Part shown: positions 5,942 through 6,059 of the stretch, piece after piece
Numbering within the stretch: the stretch's first letter is position 1
Layout: each line of letters starts with the position of its first letter
From: an uncultured Mycoplasmatota bacterium
Lineage (GTDB): Bacteria; Bacillota_I; Bacilli_A; RF39; UBA660
NCBI GenBank assembly: GCA_900547995.1
Contig: URIY01000060.1
Coordinates: 1-6,059 of the forward strand
Length of the DNA stretch: 6,059 bases
Direction of reading: 5' to 3'
Program-made: the position numbers and the translations under genes
Notes under the pieces: model-generated
Told to the model about the DNA's origin: nothing
Database searches by the model: none
The model's input: only the letters and a program-made list of their open reading frames with translations

Positions 5942-5961
5942 TCATAGTCTCCTATAACTTT

Positions 5962-5990
5962 ATTAAATCATTAATAAAAACAATTGTCAA
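5962..5990 (-). promoter_or_regulatory. Predicted sigma-A promoter of the 521-residue protein gene
   Basis: On the minus strand, a perfect TTGACA (5985-5990) is followed after 17 bases by TTTAAT (5962-5967), with TGA just before the -10 hexamer. Transcription should start near 5955, giving a leader of about 24 bases. This is the only perfect -35 hexamer among the promoters in the window and suggests steady housekeeping-level transcription. Confidence 0.8.
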
Positions 5991-6037
5991 ATATCTTTTA
6001 AGTATTCAGATAAAAAGAGTAAAATTTTTTCGCAATA

Positions 6038-6059
6038 AATAGGCAGATATGCGTCTATT
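6038..6059. repeat. Inverted repeat at the right window edge, possibly part of a terminator
   Basis: AATAGGC (6038-6044) can pair with GTCTATT (6053-6059) around an 8-base loop, with one G-T wobble. It may extend past the window: bases 6032-6037 (GCAATA) would continue the stem if the next bases were TATTGC. It could be the terminator of a minus-strand gene to the right, but the T tract is poor. Between 5991 and 6037 I see no gene or other feature. Confidence 0.25.

Overview
This is an AT-rich window with compact, mostly single-gene transcription units. Ribosome sites are strong GGAGG types and promoters are sigma-A-like. Trp is read from TGG and TGA is a true stop (it ends ddl), so the genetic code is standard. 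A D-alanine--D-alanine ligase implies peptidoglycan synthesis. Together these suggest a low-GC Firmicute (Bacilli or Clostridia, possibly an uncultured gut lineage) rather than a wall-less mycoplasma. The exact taxon cannot be read from the window.

Layout, left to right. Positions 1-55 look like one terminal inverted repeat of an IS3-family (IS150-group) insertion sequence whose body lies outside the window to the left. Next is a 52-residue zinc-ribbon protein on the minus strand (176-334) with its own promoter and terminator. ddl (506-1471, plus) and typA/bipA (1488-3299, minus) converge on one shared hairpin that overlaps the end of ddl. typA has a promoter whose -10 box lies inside a perfect 17-bp palindrome, a possible operator.

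Upstream of typA on the same strand is a 96-residue protein (3424-3714) with a cysteine-rich head and a C-terminal membrane anchor. It is transcribed divergently from a six-helix DUF308/HdeD-like membrane protein (3797-4339, plus). The two promoters share a -35 base, and the predicted minus-strand transcript begins about five bases before the ATG, so that mRNA may be leaderless. The right third is a 521-residue soluble-looking protein of unknown function (4366-5931, minus) with a C-terminal coiled coil, a GTG start and a consensus TTGACA promoter. It converges on the DUF308 gene at a shared terminator.

The genes do not form one pathway. Ddl makes the D-Ala-D-Ala dipeptide for the cell wall. 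TypA is a ribosome-associated GTPase. The zinc ribbon, the cysteine-rich anchored protein, the DUF308 protein and the 521-residue protein have no assigned role. I found no CRISPR array, rRNA, tRNA or recognisable riboswitch. The least explained items are the 521-residue protein, the cysteine-rich/DUF308 divergent pair and the palindrome over the typA promoter.
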